From: Sphingomonas melonis
GTDB taxonomy: Bacteria > Pseudomonadota > Alphaproteobacteria > Sphingomonadales > Sphingomonadaceae
DNA length: 64,000 bases
NCBI RefSeq assembly: GCF_013409985.1
Contig: NZ_JACCBY010000001.1
Location: forward strand, 1,240,001-1,304,000
Direction: 5' to 3'
Made by a program: the position numbers and the translations under genes
The notes under the pieces: model-generated
The model's database searches: none
Told to the model about the DNA's origin: nothing
What the model saw: the letters and a program-made list of their open reading frames with translations, nothing else
Shown: positions 1 to 7,165 of the stretch, one piece after another
Layout of the letters: every line of letters starts with the position of its first letter
How positions within the stretch are numbered: position 1 is the stretch's first letter

Positions 1-549
1 GGCCAGGCCGACGCCGAGGATCGAGCCGATCAGCGCATGGCTCGACGAATTGGGCAGGCCGACATACCAGGTGGCGAGGTTCCACAGCACCGCGGCGAGC
101 AGCAGCGCGAAGATCATCGCGAACCCGCCGACCGAGCCGATGTGGAGGATCAGTTCGATCGGCAGCAGCGTGACGATCGAATAGGCGACGGCCCCGGACG
201 ACAGCAACACGCCGAGGAAGTTGAAGAACCCCGACCAGACGACGGCGAGATGGGCCGGCATCGAATGGGTGTAGATGACGGTCGCGACCGCATTGGCGGT
301 GTCGTGGAAGCCGTTGACAAATTCGAAGCCGAGCGCGATCAGCAGCGCCAGCGCGAGGAACAGGAAGACGCCGGTGGCCAGCGTCTCCCCAACTTCCGCG
401 GTGTCCGAGATGACGCTGGCGCCGGCATACCCCAGCGCGCCGACCAGCACGGCAAGGAAGATCCAGCGCCCGGCTGGATGCAGATGCGCGTCGAGACGCG
501 GACCGTGCGTGGAAGTCGATGCGGACGCGGCAGAAACCGTGGTAGCCAT
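1..549 (-). CDS. pit: Inorganic phosphate transporter, Pit family (3' end outside window)
   Basis: Low-affinity phosphate permease of the inner membrane. Read leftward from ATG at 549 the protein begins [11 protein letters not shown], has a short polar N-terminus, a hydrophobic segment from about residue 28, then the Pit signature [20 protein letters not shown] near residues 73-92 and a second hallmark, [11 protein letters not shown], near residue 166. These two duplicated motifs (Asn-Gly-X-His-Asp and Asn-Ser-Ser-His) define the PiT family. Only 183 codons are present; the C-terminal half lies beyond base 1. The gene is preceded by a possible Pho box. The window does not show whether a phoU-like partner gene follows. 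Confidence 0.93.
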   Translation of the reverse strand, partial: MATTVSAASASTSTHGPRLDAHLHPAGRWIFLAVLVGALGYAGASVISDTAEVGETLATGVFLFLALALLIALGFEFVNGFHDTANAVATVIYTHSMPAHLAVVWSGFFNFLGVLLSSGAVAYSIVTLLPIELILHIGSVGGFAMIFALLLAAVLWNLATWYVGLPNSSSHALIGSILGVGLA

Positions 550-571
550 GCTGGCGCGGTGCACTGGAGAT

Positions 572-589
572 GTGACGGGTTCGTGACAA
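572..589 (-). promoter_or_regulatory. Candidate Pho box upstream of the phosphate transporter
   Basis: On the minus strand TTGTCAC-GAAC-CCGTCAC forms two 7-bp direct repeats with an 11-bp period, the geometry of the PhoB site (CTGTCAT repeats with 4-bp spacers). It ends about 23 bp before the pit start codon. The match is imperfect. Nothing else is recognisable in the 265-bp gap between pit and the CDF gene. Confidence 0.4.
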
Positions 590-814
590 TTAGGGACGCG
601 AAGTCACCCCATCGGCGCGGTCGAGCGGCCGGTGAAACGAGCCGGCGCGCGCCGCCGCCGCCCGCGCGCGGCATTACTCGATGATATGACAATGGAAAGC
701 GTGTGACAGCCCGGCGCGGCTCGCTCGCGATACGGTCAGACGCCGTCTGGAAAAATTTGACGCGCGCCGGCGTGGCCGCGGGCGAAGTCACGGCAGGCGG
801 GCGATGTCAGCCGC

Positions 815-1771
815 TCATCCCGCCTGCGGCGTGGCGAGCGTTGCGGCATTCTCGCGCTTTTCGGGTCGGATGTAGATCGACGACAGCGTCGGGACCGCCG
901 CGCGCAACTGGTCTTCCATCTCCTCGATGATGGTCTCGCCGTCGCCCATCGTGATGCTGTCGATGAAGTCGGCGCTGACCGCGACGAAGATCGCATCGGG
1001 TGCGGTGTGGATGGTGCGGACGTGGTTGACGCTGCTGATCGCCGGATGCGCGGCGACGATGCCGCGGACCGTTTCCACCACGTGCGGATTGGCGCGCTCG
1101 CCGATCAGCAGCCCCTTCGCCTCGCGCGCCAGCAGCATCGCGACCAGCCCGAGGATCAGGCCGATCAGGATCGAGGCGACGCCATCGATGCGCGGATCGG
1201 CGAAGGCATGGCTCGCCCAGACGCCGACGCCCGCGATCACCAGCCCGGCGAGCGCGGCCGAATCCTCGAACAGCACGATGAACCCCGCCGGATCCTTGCT
1301 CTGGCGGATCGAGCGCCACCAGCCGCTGTCGCCCTTCGCCTTGGCGAATTCGCGCATCGCGATGAACCAGGACGATCCCTCCAGCGCAAAGGCGATCGCG
1401 AGCACGATGTAGTTGACCAGCGGATCGCGCAGCGGCTCGGGCTCGAGGATGTGCAGATAGCCTTCGTAGACCGACACGCCGGCGCCGACCGCGAAGATCA
1501 GGATGGCGACGACGAACGCCCAGAAATACAGTTCGCGGCCATAGCCGAACGGGTGGACCGCATCCGGCTTCCGCTTGGCGCGATGCTGCCCGTACAGGAG
1601 CAGGATCTGGTTGCCGCTGTCGACGCAGCTATGCACGCCTTCGGTCAGCATCGACGACGAGCCGGTGATCCCGGCCGCGACGAACTTGGCGACGCCGATC
1701 CCCAGATTGGCGGCGAGCGCGCCGTACAGAACGATATTCTCGCGTATCCGCGCGGTCAGCCCCTGAGTCAT
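815..1771 (-). CDS. Cation diffusion facilitator (CDF) family metal exporter
   Basis: Proton-driven divalent metal efflux protein of the inner membrane, 318 aa. The start at 1771 is chosen because AGGGAG lies 5-6 bases upstream and the protein then begins directly before the first membrane helix; the longer open frame has no such support. The second helix carries SSMLTEGVHSCVDSGNQ, with the His and Asp of the metal site, and a later helix carries LFEDSAALAGL with the partner acidic residue. The HPFGYGRELYFWAFVVA motif is typical of the SLC30A9-like CDF branch. The cytoplasmic C-terminal domain (about residues 215-318) has the ferredoxin-like dimerisation fold pattern. Metal specificity (Zn, Fe or Mn) cannot be told from sequence alone. 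Confidence 0.92.
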   Translation of the reverse strand: MTQGLTARIRENIVLYGALAANLGIGVAKFVAAGITGSSSMLTEGVHSCVDSGNQILLLYGQHRAKRKPDAVHPFGYGRELYFWAFVVAILIFAVGAGVSVYEGYLHILEPEPLRDPLVNYIVLAIAFALEGSSWFIAMREFAKAKGDSGWWRSIRQSKDPAGFIVLFEDSAALAGLVIAGVGVWASHAFADPRIDGVASILIGLILGLVAMLLAREAKGLLIGERANPHVVETVRGIVAAHPAISSVNHVRTIHTAPDAIFVAVSADFIDSITMGDGETIIEEMEDQLRAAVPTLSSIYIRPEKRENAATLATPQAG

Positions 1772-1861
1772 GCCGTCTCCCTGTCGGCCCATGCCGCAGG
1801 GGAGGGTACGCGCGAACCGGCGATGTGGCTCCCGTGACAAGCGTGACCGCCAGAACGGGAA

Positions 1862-1892
1862 TGGCCGCCGGTGTACGAAACACCGGCGGCCA
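1862..1892. other. Perfect 13-bp stem-loop in the divergent CDF/regulator intergenic region
   Basis: TGGCCGCCGGTGT (1862-1874) and its exact reverse complement (1880-1892) surround a 5-base loop. It lies in the 301-bp region between the divergent CDF exporter and the RamB-like regulator, where no transcript is expected to end. It could be a leader structure or an operator. The rest of the region holds a TTGACA at 2023-2028 that may be part of the regulator promoter, but no convincing -10. Confidence 0.55.
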
Positions 1893-2072
1893 CCTTTCCT
1901 CCCCAGGAAACTCTCGACAATTCCAGTAGCTTCAGTCGTCCGGCGGGGGCAGGCGCGGCGCGGCCGATGCAGGGTCATCTTGTCCACCGGACGGACAGGG
2001 CGTTGTGTATAGCTGTAAGGAATTGACAAGTTGGCCGCCGTACCCGATCCTCGATCGGGTGGAGGAGCGATG

Positions 2073-3461
2073 ATGGCGGAGCGTAAATTGTTTGCCGGCC
2101 ATGCGGTGCGCCGGCTCCGCCGGCAGGCGGGGCTGACGCAGGCGGCGATGGCCGAGGCGCTCGCCATTTCATCCAGCTATCTCAACCTCGTCGAGCGGAA
2201 TCAACGGCCCTTGTCGGCGACGTTGCTGGTCAAGCTGGCCGAATCCTACGACTTCGATCCGCGCGCGCTGACCGCCGGCGAGCCGGGCGGCGGTGAGGCG
2301 GCGATGCGGCGGCGGCTGGCAGACCCGATGTTCGCCGACCTGGAGATCGACCGCAACGAGGTCGGCGAATGGCTTGCCGGTGCGCCCGGCGGGGCGGAGG
2401 CATTCGCGCGCGCCTACGACCGACTCGGTGCCGGCGGCGGCAGCGGCGTGTCCGGCGGCGTCGATCCGGTCGCCGAGGTGCGTCGCGCGATCGAGCGCTG
2501 GCGCGGCCATTTCGCCGACCTCGACAGCCTTGCCGAGGCGCTGGCCGACGAGCTGCGGCTGGGAGCGGGCGATCTGTACGGCGCGATCGCCGAACGGCTG
2601 CGCGTCAAGCATCAGCTCACCATCCGTATCCTGCCGATGGACGTCATGCCCGACCTGTTGCGCCGCCTCGATCTCCACGCGCGCCAGTTGCAGCTCAGCG
2701 AGGTGCTCGACTCGGCGTCGCGGACCTTCGCCGCCGCCTATCAGCTCGCGCAGATCGAGGCGCGGGCGGAGATCGATGCGCTGGCCAAGGGCGCCGATTT
2801 CGCCGACCGTTCGGCGGAGCGGCTGTTCCGCCGCCACCTCGCCAGCTATTTCGCGGCGGCGGTGATGATGCCCTACGCGCGCTTCCTGCGGGCGTGCGAA
2901 TCGACCGGCTATGATCTCGAACTGCTCCAGCGCCGGTTCGGGGCGGGGTTCGAGCAGGTCGCGCACCGGCTGACCACCTTGCACCGCGTCGGCGCGCGCG
3001 GTCTGCCGTTCTTCCTGATCCGCATCGATCGCGCCGGCCAGTGTTCCAAGCGCTTTTCCGGGGCGAGCGCCTCGCCGCTCGCCGAGGCGGAGGGGCGGTG
3101 CCCGTTGTGGCGGCTCCATCATGCCTTCGACCGGCCGGGCAGCCTTGCGGTGCAACTGGTCGAGCTGGAGGACGGCGCGCGCTGGCTGACGATCGCGCGC
3201 ACCGTCACGCCGCAGCGCCGCCGCTATGGCGGGGTGCTGGCGGAGTTCGCCGTGGGGATCGGCGTCGCGGCCGAACTCGGCGGCGCGCTGGCGGTGGCGC
3301 GTGGCGTCGATCTCAAGGGCGACGCCACGCCGATCGGTCTCGGCTGCCGCGCCTGCCATCGCACCGATTGCCCGCAGCGGTCGGCGCCGCCGGCAGGACG
3401 GGCACTGCTGATCAACGAGCGGGATCGTGGCGTGTCGGGCTTCACCTTCGCCGGCGACTGA
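2073..3461 (+). CDS. XRE-family regulator of the RamB/PrpR/ScfR type, probable controller of isocitrate lyase
   Basis: Cytoplasmic transcription factor of 462 aa. An XRE helix-turn-helix occupies about residues 8-62 (RRQAGLTQAAMAEALAISSS). The middle corresponds to the ImmA/IrrE-like domain of this family, but no HExxH zinc motif is visible, so peptidase activity is unlikely. The C-terminal domain ends with a Cys cluster, CRACHRTDCPQR (Cys425, Cys428, Cys433), the kind of motif that in mycobacterial PrpR binds an iron-sulfur cluster. RamB and PrpR control acetate, propionate and glyoxylate-cycle genes in actinobacteria. Here the gene directly precedes aceA in the same orientation, which supports that role. 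The start at 2073 has GGAGGAG 5 bases upstream; ATG 2070 is too close to it. Confidence 0.85.
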   Translation: MAERKLFAGHAVRRLRRQAGLTQAAMAEALAISSSYLNLVERNQRPLSATLLVKLAESYDFDPRALTAGEPGGGEAAMRRRLADPMFADLEIDRNEVGEWLAGAPGGAEAFARAYDRLGAGGGSGVSGGVDPVAEVRRAIERWRGHFADLDSLAEALADELRLGAGDLYGAIAERLRVKHQLTIRILPMDVMPDLLRRLDLHARQLQLSEVLDSASRTFAAAYQLAQIEARAEIDALAKGADFADRSAERLFRRHLASYFAAAVMMPYARFLRACESTGYDLELLQRRFGAGFEQVAHRLTTLHRVGARGLPFFLIRIDRAGQCSKRFSGASASPLAEAEGRCPLWRLHHAFDRPGSLAVQLVELEDGARWLTIARTVTPQRRRYGGVLAEFAVGIGVAAELGGALAVARGVDLKGDATPIGLGCRACHRTDCPQRSAPPAGRALLINERDRGVSGFTFAGD

Positions 3462-3502
3462 TGAAAACATCCGTACAATAGGACAGCATTTTCCCTGCCG
3501 AT

Positions 3503-3553
3503 GTGACACGGCGACGCAAAAATGACCGCAGGATCGGCGGATTGCCGTGTCAC
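3503..3553. promoter_or_regulatory. Inverted repeat upstream of isocitrate lyase (candidate operator)
   Basis: GTGACACGGC at 3503-3512 and its exact reverse complement GCCGTGTCAC at 3544-3553 are separated by 31 bases. The pair fills the 136-bp gap between the RamB-like regulator and aceA, 45-95 bp before the aceA start codon. The position suits paired operator half-sites for the adjacent regulator, but an RNA hairpin is possible. The TTTGCAAA core known for RamB/PrpR is not present. Confidence 0.5.
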
Positions 3554-3597
3554 TTTCAGTACACATGCTTGCATCACGCCCAAGCGAGGATGCGCCT

Positions 3598-5190
3598 ATG
3601 ACCTACCAGCAGCAGATCGGTACCGCGGACCAACTCATCGGCGCGCGAGCGACGTGGGACGGCATCCAGGCCGAAGCGGTCGCGCGGATGCGCCTTCAGA
3701 ACCGCTTCCGCACCGGGCTCGACATCGCCCGCTACACCGCGGCGATCATGCGCCGCGACATGGCCGCCTACGGTGCCAACCCGGCCGCCTACACCCAGTC
3801 GCTCGGTTGCTGGCACGGCTTCATCGGCCAGCAGACGGTGATCAGCATCAAGAAGCATTTCGGCACCACCGACCGTCGCTATCTCTATCTGTCGGGCTGG
3901 ATGGTCGCCGCGTTGCGCAGCGGGTTCGGGCCCTTGCCCGACCAGTCGATGCACGAGAAGACCAGCGTGCCGGCGCTGATCGAGGAACTCTACACCTTCC
4001 TTCGCCAGGCCGATGCGCGCGAACTCAGCCAGTTGTTCCGCGATCTCGATCGCGCCCGCGCCGCCGGCAATGCCGTCGACGCGCAGCGGCTGACGCAGGC
4101 GATCGACGGCTATCAGACGCATGTCGTGCCGATCATCGCCGATATCGACGCCGGCTTCGGCAATGCCGAGGCGACCTATCTGCTCGCCAAGAAGATGATC
4201 GAGGCGGGGGCCTGCGCGCTCCAGATCGAGAATCAGGTCAGCGACGAGAAGCAATGCGGCCATCAGGACGGCAAGGTCACCGTGCCGCACGAGGACTTCC
4301 TCGCGAAGATCCGCGCCTGCCGGTACGCCTTCCTCGAACTGGGCGTCGACGACGGGATCATCGTGGCGCGGACCGATTCGCTCGGTGCCGGGCTGACCAA
4401 GCAGATCGCCTATTCGACCGCGCCGGGCGATCTCGGCGATCAGTATAACGGCTTCCTCGACTGCGAGGCGATCGACGTCGGCGATGTCGGCAACGGCGAT
4501 GTCGTCATCAGCCGCGACGGCACGCTGCTGCGGCCGAAGCGGCTGCCGTCGAACCTGTTCCAGTTCCGTGAGGGCACGGGGGCGGACCGCTGCGTGCTCG
4601 ACTGTATCACCGCGCTCCGCAACGGCGCCGACCTGCTGTGGATCGAGACCGAGAAGCCGCATATCGAGCAGATCGCGTCGATGGTCGATCGCATCCGCGC
4701 GGTCGTGCCCGACGCCAAGCTCGTCTACAACAACAGCCCGAGCTTCAACTGGACGCTCAACGTCCGCCAGCAGGTGTATGACGGCTGGGCGGAGGCGGGA
4801 CGGGATATGGCCGGCTATGATCGTGCGCGGCTGATGTCGGTGGAGTACGACGCGACCGAACTGGGCGCCGAGGCGGACGAACGCATCCGTACTTTCCAGA
4901 AGGATGCGGCGGCGCGGGCGGGAATCTTCCACCATCTCATCACGCTGCCGACCTATCATACCGCGGCGCTGTCGACCGATACGCTGGCGCGGGCGTATTT
5001 CGGCGAAGCGGGGATGCTCGGCTATGTCGAGGGCGTGCAGCGCCGCGAAATCCGCGAAGGCATCGCCTGCGTTAAGCACCAGACCATGTCCGGCTCCGAC
5101 ATCGGCGACGATCATAAGGAGTATTTTGCGGGGGAGGCCGCGCTCAAGGCGGGCGGGGCGCACAATACGATGAACCAGTTCGCGGCGTGA
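3598..5190 (+). CDS. aceA: Isocitrate lyase
   Basis: Cleaves isocitrate to glyoxylate and succinate, the first step of the glyoxylate shunt, in the cytoplasm. The protein is 530 aa, the length of the long ICL class found in Pseudomonas, rather than the roughly 435 aa of E. coli AceA. The catalytic loop reads DEKQCGHQDGKV with the active-site Cys at residue 220. Other hallmarks are IADIDAGFGN (Mg binding), IVARTDSL and VYNNSPSFNW. The start at 3598 has AGGA 7 bases upstream; upstream in-frame codons lack a ribosome site. No malate synthase gene is in the window. Neighbouring regulator and inverted repeat suggest acetate or fatty-acid responsive control. Confidence 0.97.
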   Translation: MTYQQQIGTADQLIGARATWDGIQAEAVARMRLQNRFRTGLDIARYTAAIMRRDMAAYGANPAAYTQSLGCWHGFIGQQTVISIKKHFGTTDRRYLYLSGWMVAALRSGFGPLPDQSMHEKTSVPALIEELYTFLRQADARELSQLFRDLDRARAAGNAVDAQRLTQAIDGYQTHVVPIIADIDAGFGNAEATYLLAKKMIEAGACALQIENQVSDEKQCGHQDGKVTVPHEDFLAKIRACRYAFLELGVDDGIIVARTDSLGAGLTKQIAYSTAPGDLGDQYNGFLDCEAIDVGDVGNGDVVISRDGTLLRPKRLPSNLFQFREGTGADRCVLDCITALRNGADLLWIETEKPHIEQIASMVDRIRAVVPDAKLVYNNSPSFNWTLNVRQQVYDGWAEAGRDMAGYDRARLMSVEYDATELGAEADERIRTFQKDAAARAGIFHHLITLPTYHTAALSTDTLARAYFGEAGMLGYVEGVQRREIREGIACVKHQTMSGSDIGDDHKEYFAGEAALKAGGAHNTMNQFAA

Positions 5191-5197
5191 CGACCGG

Positions 5198-5222
5198 GGG
5201 GCGGGATCGAGTTGCCCGCCCC
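5198..5222 (+). terminator. Likely terminator hairpin after aceA
   Basis: GGGGCGGG and CCCGCCCC pair across a 9-base loop, starting 8 bases after the aceA stop codon. No T-tract follows, so intrinsic termination is only probable. Confidence 0.45.
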
Positions 5223-5229
5223 TGCTCCC

Positions 5230-5253
5230 GTCACCCCGGACTTGTTCCGGGGG
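5230..5253. repeat. REP-like palindrome, family A
   Basis: The copy begins GTCACCCCGGACTTG and ends TTCCGGGG, the recurrent family A core (GTCACCCCGGA-n-TCCGGGGT). It is followed by CTGCGGCGGGGAGAG, an extension also seen reversed at 51730-51748. It lies in the 377-bp gene-free stretch 5191-5567 together with the two entries below; I see no gene there. Confidence 0.8.
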
Positions 5254-5330
5254 CTACCCTGCGGCGGGGAGAGCGGCTCACGCTTTCGGGGGCGATCTGC
5301 ATAGAGGAGAAGCATCGGTTCACGCGAAGA

Positions 5331-5436
5331 CGCGAAGACGCGAAGGTGTTGCGCCGGCCGCAGTTGCGACCCGCTATATCAGGCTTTTGTAACCGGGCCC
5401 CGCTTATCCCAAGCGCGACACCTTCGCGCCTTCGCG
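5331..5436. repeat. Imperfect 24-bp inverted repeat with CGCGAAG units (family D)
   Basis: The arm at 5331-5354 (CGCGAAGACGCGAAGG...) pairs with 5413-5436 at 22 of 24 positions across a 58-base loop. The left arm is preceded by one more CGCGAAGA unit, giving a short tandem array. Single occurrence in the window. Confidence 0.6.
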
Positions 5437-5511
5437 CGAGCAAGCCCTTTCAGAAAAGGCGTCGCGAAGCATCAGGTTGCGATCCACGCCGACCATTCCC
5501 CCGGGCGCAGA

Positions 5512-5540
5512 GTGGACCCTGGAACACGTCCGGAGTGATG
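5512..5540. repeat. Degenerate family A REP, reverse orientation
   Basis: GTGGACCCTGGAACACGTCC followed by GGAGTGATG matches the reversed family A element with a few substitutions. With the forward copy at 5230 it forms an inverted pair around the family D repeat. Confidence 0.55.
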
Positions 5541-5567
5541 GGTAGGGCGGGGTGACCGCCGCCTGCA

Positions 5568-6518
5568 TCACGCGCCTGCGTTGGTCAGGCGTTCAAGCTG
5601 GTCCTTGCTCAATTCGAGTTCCATCGCCGGCAGCAACTCCTCGAGCTGCGCCACCTTCGTCGCGCTCGCGATCGGGGCGGTGACGCCGGGCTGCGCCATC
5701 AGCCAGGCGAGCGCGATCTGGGCGTGGCTGGCGCCGGTCTCCTCGGCGACGCCGTCCATCGCGGCGAGCACGTCGGCGCCCTTGCCCTCGAGCAGTTCGG
5801 TCATCCGTCCACCGCGCACGCTTTGGCCGAGATCGGCCTTGCTGCGATACTTGCCGGTGAGGAAGCCGGAGGCGAGGCCGTAATAGGGCAGCACGCCGAT
5901 GTTCTCGGTGACGCAATAATCCTGCAACTCGCCTTCGAACTTGTGGCGGCTCACCAGATTATATTCTGGCTGGAGGACGTGATAGCGCGGCAGGCCGTGT
6001 GCGTTCGCCACGTCGATCGCCGACTTGAAGCGCGCCGCGTGGAAGTTGGACGCGCCGATCACGCGGACCTTGCCGGCGTCGATCAATTTGCCGAACGCCT
6101 CCAGCACCGCGTCCTGCGGCACGCTGTCGTCGTCCTGGTGCGCGTAATACAGGTCGATCCGGTCGGTGCCGAGCCGCTTGAGCGACGCTTCCGCCGCCGC
6201 GGCGATGCGGGCGGGGGCGAGCTTTTCGCCGCCCTCGCCGGGGAGCATGCCGACCTTGGTCGCGATCAGCACCGCATCGCGCTTGCCGCTCGCCTTCAGC
6301 CATTCGCCGATCATCGTCTCGGATTCGCCGCCCTGATGGCCGTCGACCCAGGCGGAATAGACGTCGGCGGTGTCGATCATCGTGCCGCCGCCGGCCACGA
6401 ACGCGTCGAGCACGGCGAAGCTCGCCGCGCGATCGGCGGTCCAGCCGAAGACGTTGCCGCCGAGCACGAGCGGGGCGATGCGGAGGTCGGTGGAGCCTAA
6501 GCGGCGCGTGTCGGTCAT
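5568..6518 (-). CDS. Aldo/keto reductase
   Basis: NADPH-dependent oxidoreductase of the AKR superfamily, 316 aa, cytoplasmic. The catalytic tetrad is visible: Asp49 and Tyr54 in MIDTADVYSAW, Lys88 in LIATKVGM and His127 in LYYAHQDD. The C-terminal half has the NADP-binding pattern ALAWLMAQPGVTAPIASATK. It resembles the YajO/Tas-like group that reduces aldehydes or sugars; the substrate cannot be read. Its ATG overlaps the stop of the upstream lipoprotein gene (ATGA), so it is the last gene of a three-gene operon with two small lipoproteins. Confidence 0.92.
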   Translation of the reverse strand: MTDTRRLGSTDLRIAPLVLGGNVFGWTADRAASFAVLDAFVAGGGTMIDTADVYSAWVDGHQGGESETMIGEWLKASGKRDAVLIATKVGMLPGEGGEKLAPARIAAAAEASLKRLGTDRIDLYYAHQDDDSVPQDAVLEAFGKLIDAGKVRVIGASNFHAARFKSAIDVANAHGLPRYHVLQPEYNLVSRHKFEGELQDYCVTENIGVLPYYGLASGFLTGKYRSKADLGQSVRGGRMTELLEGKGADVLAAMDGVAEETGASHAQIALAWLMAQPGVTAPIASATKVAQLEELLPAMELELSKDQLERLTNAGA

Positions 6519-6727
6519 GGCTGGGCGTCCGTATCGTTCGAGGTGACGGCGTCGAGATCGATGCTGTTGGCGTCGAGCATCGCGGCGGCGTCGTTGAGCT
6601 GGGCGGCTTCGTCGGCGGTTACCGCGCCGGGATCGTCGCTGCCGCCGCGCGCGCAGGCGGCGAGCAGCGCGAGGGGAAGGGCGGCCGCAGCAAGCAGGCG
6701 CATCCCGCGGCCGTCCCCCGGGATCAT
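6515..6727 (-). CDS. Small lipoprotein, unknown function
   Basis: A 70-residue protein (62 if translation begins at ATG 6703). The segment MRLLAAAALPLALLAAC is a lipoprotein signal with lipobox LAAC, after which only about 45 acidic, Ala/Asp/Asn-rich residues remain. The ATG at 6727 overlaps the upstream stop codon (TGATG), which favours the longer form by translational coupling; the internal ATG would give a more typical signal peptide. The stop overlaps the aldo/keto reductase start. No family recognised. Confidence 0.6.
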   Translation of the reverse strand: MIPGDGRGMRLLAAAALPLALLAACARGGSDDPGAVTADEAAQLNDAAAMLDANSIDLDAVTSNDTDAQP

Positions 6728-7065
6728 CAGTTCTTCAGCGAACGGCCGGCCCGCTCCAGTGCGTTGCCGGTCGCGTTGGCGGCGCGGTCGGCGCCGTTGC
6801 TGATCGCATCGCCCGCACGGTCGAGGCTGTCGTCGGTCCGGTCGGCGGCATTGTCGAGGTGGTCGCCGGCATTGTCGATGTGGCGCTCGGCCGAGCCGAA
6901 GGCCTGATCGGTGGCGGCATCGACATCGCGGACCGCATTACGGGTCGTCGCCTCGGTGTCGGCGGCGATCGAGTTGGCGGCTTCCGCGGTCTCGTTCTGC
7001 GTGTTCTGGCTGCACGCGGCGAGGCCGATCGCGAGCGGCGCGGCGAGGATCAGCAGGCGCTTCAT
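6727..7065 (-). CDS. Small lipoprotein with amphipathic heptad-like repeats
   Basis: 112 aa. The signal MKRLLILAAPLAIGLAAC ends in a lipobox, so the mature protein is membrane-anchored in the periplasm. The remainder is a hydrophilic helix with repeating Asn/Asp-Ala-Ala/Asp units (HIDNAGDHLDNAADRTDDSL...), like the LEA-like or YtxH-like repeat proteins seen in many proteobacteria. Start at 7065 has GGAGA 5-6 bases upstream. It is the first gene of the lipoprotein-lipoprotein-reductase operon and is divergent from the ArsR-methyltransferase gene across 100 bp. A role in envelope stress is a guess from composition only. Confidence 0.8.
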   Translation of the reverse strand: MKRLLILAAPLAIGLAACSQNTQNETAEAANSIAADTEATTRNAVRDVDAATDQAFGSAERHIDNAGDHLDNAADRTDDSLDRAGDAISNGADRAANATGNALERAGRSLKN

Positions 7066-7133
7066 GATAATCTCCGAAAAGGTCACTAACCTCGCGCAAA
7101 CGCGGTGCGGCCGGTTCGGGTCCGCGTTGACCT

Positions 7134-7155
7134 CATATAAAGATATCTTTATATG
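7134..7155. promoter_or_regulatory. Perfect 22-bp palindrome, probable ArsR-family operator
   Basis: The sequence CATATAAAGAT followed by its exact reverse complement ends 10 bases before the ATG of the ArsR-methyltransferase gene. AT-rich palindromes of this size are typical ArsR/SmtB operators. It contains -10-like TATAAA and TATCTT elements, so a bound repressor would cover the promoter. It is also 69 bp from the start of the divergent lipoprotein operon. Confidence 0.75.
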
Positions 7156-7165
7156 TTGATGCGAC

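Noticed and set aside
5187..5555. 122-codon open frame over the repeats after aceA
   Set aside because: Composed of translated repeats, without ribosome site or homologous pattern.
7066..7165. SAM or SAH riboswitch before the methionine operon
   Set aside because: Only 100 bp shared by two divergent genes, and the start codon lies 10 bases from the palindrome; no room for an aptamer.
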